NCBI GenBank assembly: GCA_964019335.1
Contig: OZ025652.1
Span: forward strand, 248,001 to 312,000
Source of the DNA: Diplonema japonicum
Lineage: Eukaryota; Euglenozoa; Diplonemea; Diplonemida; Diplonemidae
Direction of reading: 5' to 3'
DNA: 64,000 nucleotides
The translations under genes were made by a program, and so were the position numbers. Positions 62,601 to 64,000 of this stretch are shown in pieces. The notes under the pieces are model-generated. The model was not told the DNA's origin, did not search any database, and saw only the letters and a program-made list of their open reading frames with translations. Every line of letters starts with the position of its first letter. The first letter of the stretch is position 1.

Positions 62601-64000
62601 ATTCGTTGTAGGGCACATGGAGCCAGCGGGGCATAGCGTGCAACTTGTTTGGCTCTGGGCGCTGGTGTATGTCCCAGAGTCGCACGTCTTGGGCGATTCA
62701 TAAGGTGTCGTGCAGACCTGTCCTGCCGGGCACGGGACGCAGGACACAGCACCCGAAACGACGAAGGTCGTTCCGACCGCAGGATACGTTCCAGACGTGC
62801 AGAGGGTCTTTCCACCATCTGGGAGGGTAGGCGTAGGGCACTGGTACCCAAGAGGGCACTTAGTGCACGCGATCGACCCTGCTGGCGCGTACTCACCGGC
62901 AACACATGCAACTTGCCTTCCTACGCCTAGAGGACCGATCCAAGGTTGGGAAGCAGCAACAGCAGTCTTCGGGCAGTAGTAGCCCGGGTCACAAACGTGG
63001 CACGTAGTTTCGCCTGGCTGCGTGAAGGAACCGTTGATACAGGGGGTGACAATGTCCTGTGTGGTGCTTGGGCATGCTGAACCAGCAGGGCACTCAACGC
63101 ACGCGGATTGCGCACCAACACTGTAAAACCCAGGGGAACATATCACTGGTGCGAACTGCTCGCGATTAGCGTTGGGGCATTCATGCCCAGGCGGGCACGC
63201 TGTGCAGTTTGTTTGTTCCCTTTCAGAGAAATACCCCGAGTCACACGGGATCATCACAGAGTCTTCGGTCGTAGGGCAGTAGAAACCAGGGCTGCAGGAA
63301 GTGCATTTTATTTGTCTCCCTGCAGAAAAAGTACCAGGCTGGCACTCTCTTGCTGTTTCGAATCCCGTCGTGGACGGGCATTCAAAGCCAGGAGGGCAAT
63401 CCGTGCAGTTCAGCGACTTTGCATAGCTGTAGCTCCCCTGAAAACAGGGCTCCGGTGCAGTCCATTTGTTCGGAGAATACCATCCAGCCTCAACTAAGTG
63501 GCACTCGTCGTCCAGTTCTTCGCTGTAGTACCCCGAAGGGCACCATACGGGACTTGTCCCGTTATAGCATGCCTTTCCTGCTTGGCATGGTGAGCACTCC
63601 GTCTGCCTTGCGAATGAGTAATGACCCGGGGGACAGCTAACGGGCGCCATTGAAACGATCGGGCACTTGGACCCAGGGGGGCAATCCAAACATTCAGTAT
63701 TACCCGGGATCCTGTACATCCCCGACAAACAAAGCTCGATGGTGTAGTTCTGAGAGAGAGCATCGAACTTGCAGCTGGCACCACGGGGGCACTCGGAACA
63801 GAAGGACTCACCTTCAGGTGAGTAGTACCCCTGCTCTAAGTCACAAAGCTGAGGAACAGTGGAAGTGTTTGCGCACCTGTAGTTGGCAGGGCAAATCGAG
63901 CATCCGGTACTGCCTTCGAGAGAGTACGTATTGAGGGGGCAGTCAACTGGAGACGAAGTTTTACTGGAGCAGTACTGCCCAGCCGGGCACAGAGTGCAGT
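38637..64000 (-). CDS. Giant GCC2/GCC3-repeat transmembrane protein, 5'-truncated
   Basis: Exon 1 runs from beyond 64000 to 40378 (over 23.6 kb without a stop) and exon 2 is 40341-38637. At least 8,441 codons are in the window; the start and signal peptide lie outside. Residues are counted from the window edge. Residues 1-4560 are tandem GCC2/GCC3 cysteine modules (CPxGxYCPxG...PCPxGTY). Residues 4720-4832 are a cupredoxin-like module (AVCLNSGEGLLFDVSVSYP, FNQAGVYVFMQC). Residues about 4855-4877 are the single membrane helix (WVLIGVLLVGLFILVIGVIA). The cytoplasmic side carries an ADP-ribosyltransferase-like segment (5119-5236), a module with ILSVTQGSAIVDFVF (5280-5353), about 30 acidic repeats (5520-7136), a coiled coil (7153-8190) and a C-terminal globular domain (8200-8441). 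A surface receptor tied to the cytoskeleton is inference. Confidence 0.93.
40342..40377 (-). other. 36-nt intron in the giant gene
   Basis: On the minus strand: CAAAA|GTATGACTAAG...ACTCTACAG|GAAAAGCC, phase 2. Removal joins IQK to KSQDLRQALKTTEQ and continues the same heptad-like coiled coil into the 1,705-nt last exon. Its length is a multiple of three, but it carries an in-frame TAA right after the donor, so retention truncates the protein after KYD. There is no ATG at the head of the downstream exon frame near this point, which supports joining. Confidence 0.9.
42590..47440 (-). repeat. About 30 degenerate cytoplasmic acidic repeats
   Basis: Units of about 35-45 aa follow the pattern (I/V)P-x-EL-x-DD-x-L-x-x-EER-x-x-R-x-x-LR-x-(A/E)(F/W)-x-x-GR. 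Examples are IPEELLDDETLPADEREKR, IPESMLDDETLAPEERKKR and VPKEILDDDSLPAEERERR. The first eight units (47440-46650) end in REEWKR or REQWRR; later units end in AFxxGR. The two subtypes suggest two rounds of expansion. Each unit predicts an acidic turn plus a helix. Confidence 0.88.
50300..64000 (-). repeat. GCC2/GCC3 cysteine-module array
   Basis: Near-continuous modules of about 45-55 residues, each with CPxGxYC, a Pro/Cys turn and GTY. I estimate roughly 90 modules without exact counting. The array extends past the window edge. Recurrent longer super-units (for example GACPxGHYCP...GTFNP...CxPGxYC...GxCxxGYYCPxGCSDxxCSN) around 55900-60000 indicate block duplication of several modules at a time. 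Confidence 0.9.

Noticed and set aside
49800-64000. Plus- and minus-strand alternative frames over the cysteine modules
   Set aside because: They arise from the repeated CC/GG-rich module codons; only the main frame has the cysteine spacing.
1-64000. CRISPR arrays, tRNA, rRNA, organellar genes
   Set aside because: None seen. The regularly spaced repeats in the window are coding repeats within proteins.

Overview
The window is nuclear DNA of a unicellular eukaryote. Genes are long and mostly intronless. The few introns I can place are very short GT-AG introns (36, 41, 43, 45 and 65 nt). The encoded proteins are eukaryotic (SMG8, type I DnaJ with a prenylation box, RING finger, MIF4G, CLASP-like, La-motif/RS protein). 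Spacers are AT-rich and full of long homopolymer runs of all four bases. Every gene I can support lies on the minus strand, so the window is one unidirectional gene array. Such arrays are known in dinoflagellates, their perkinsozoan relatives and kinetoplastids. The huge GCC2/GCC3 cysteine-rich receptor and a tryptophan-anchored beta motif in the leftmost gene also recall dinoflagellate and perkinsid proteins. An alveolate is my best guess, but this is weak; no rRNA, tRNA or organellar marker is present to settle it.

Layout from left to right, all genes on minus. Positions 1-13.3 kb hold a 3'-truncated proline-rich coiled-coil protein, a doubtful 87-aa ORF, an RS-rich protein with a La-like motif and one intron, a secreted/type I membrane protein with a Pro/Thr stalk, a Gly-Lys repeat protein, a 1088-aa coiled-coil protein, and a 115-aa single-pass membrane protein. 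Positions 14-23.3 kb hold a 2219-aa ankyrin-repeat protein and an SMG8-like nonsense-mediated-decay factor. Positions 24.2-26.8 kb hold a three-exon DnaJ and a two-exon RING/RanBP2-type zinc finger protein. Positions 26,989-28,454 are a decayed piggyBac-family transposon with both TTAA target duplications and terminal inverted repeats still readable. Positions 28.5-37.7 kb hold a secreted GH31 glycosidase, an SH3-like/PDZ-like scaffold, a HEAT/TOG-type protein, a flavin monooxygenase, and a small MIF4G protein.

The last 25.4 kb (38,637 to beyond 64,000) is one giant gene of at least 8,441 codons, whose 5' end lies outside the window. It encodes about 4,700 residues of GCC2/GCC3-type cysteine modules, a cupredoxin-like module, one transmembrane helix, and about 3,560 cytoplasmic residues. 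The cytoplasmic part carries an ADP-ribosyltransferase-like segment, a second globular module, about 30 degenerate acidic repeats, a long coiled coil and a C-terminal globular domain. A 36-nt intron at 40,342-40,377 joins the 23.6-kb exon to the final exon. Reading through this intron would end the protein before the last domain.

The best candidates for something undescribed are this giant receptor-like scaffold and a duplicated 48-bp noncoding element at 2,112 and 4,036 that folds as a three-segment hairpin. All functional calls come from reading motifs by eye; no database search was run.
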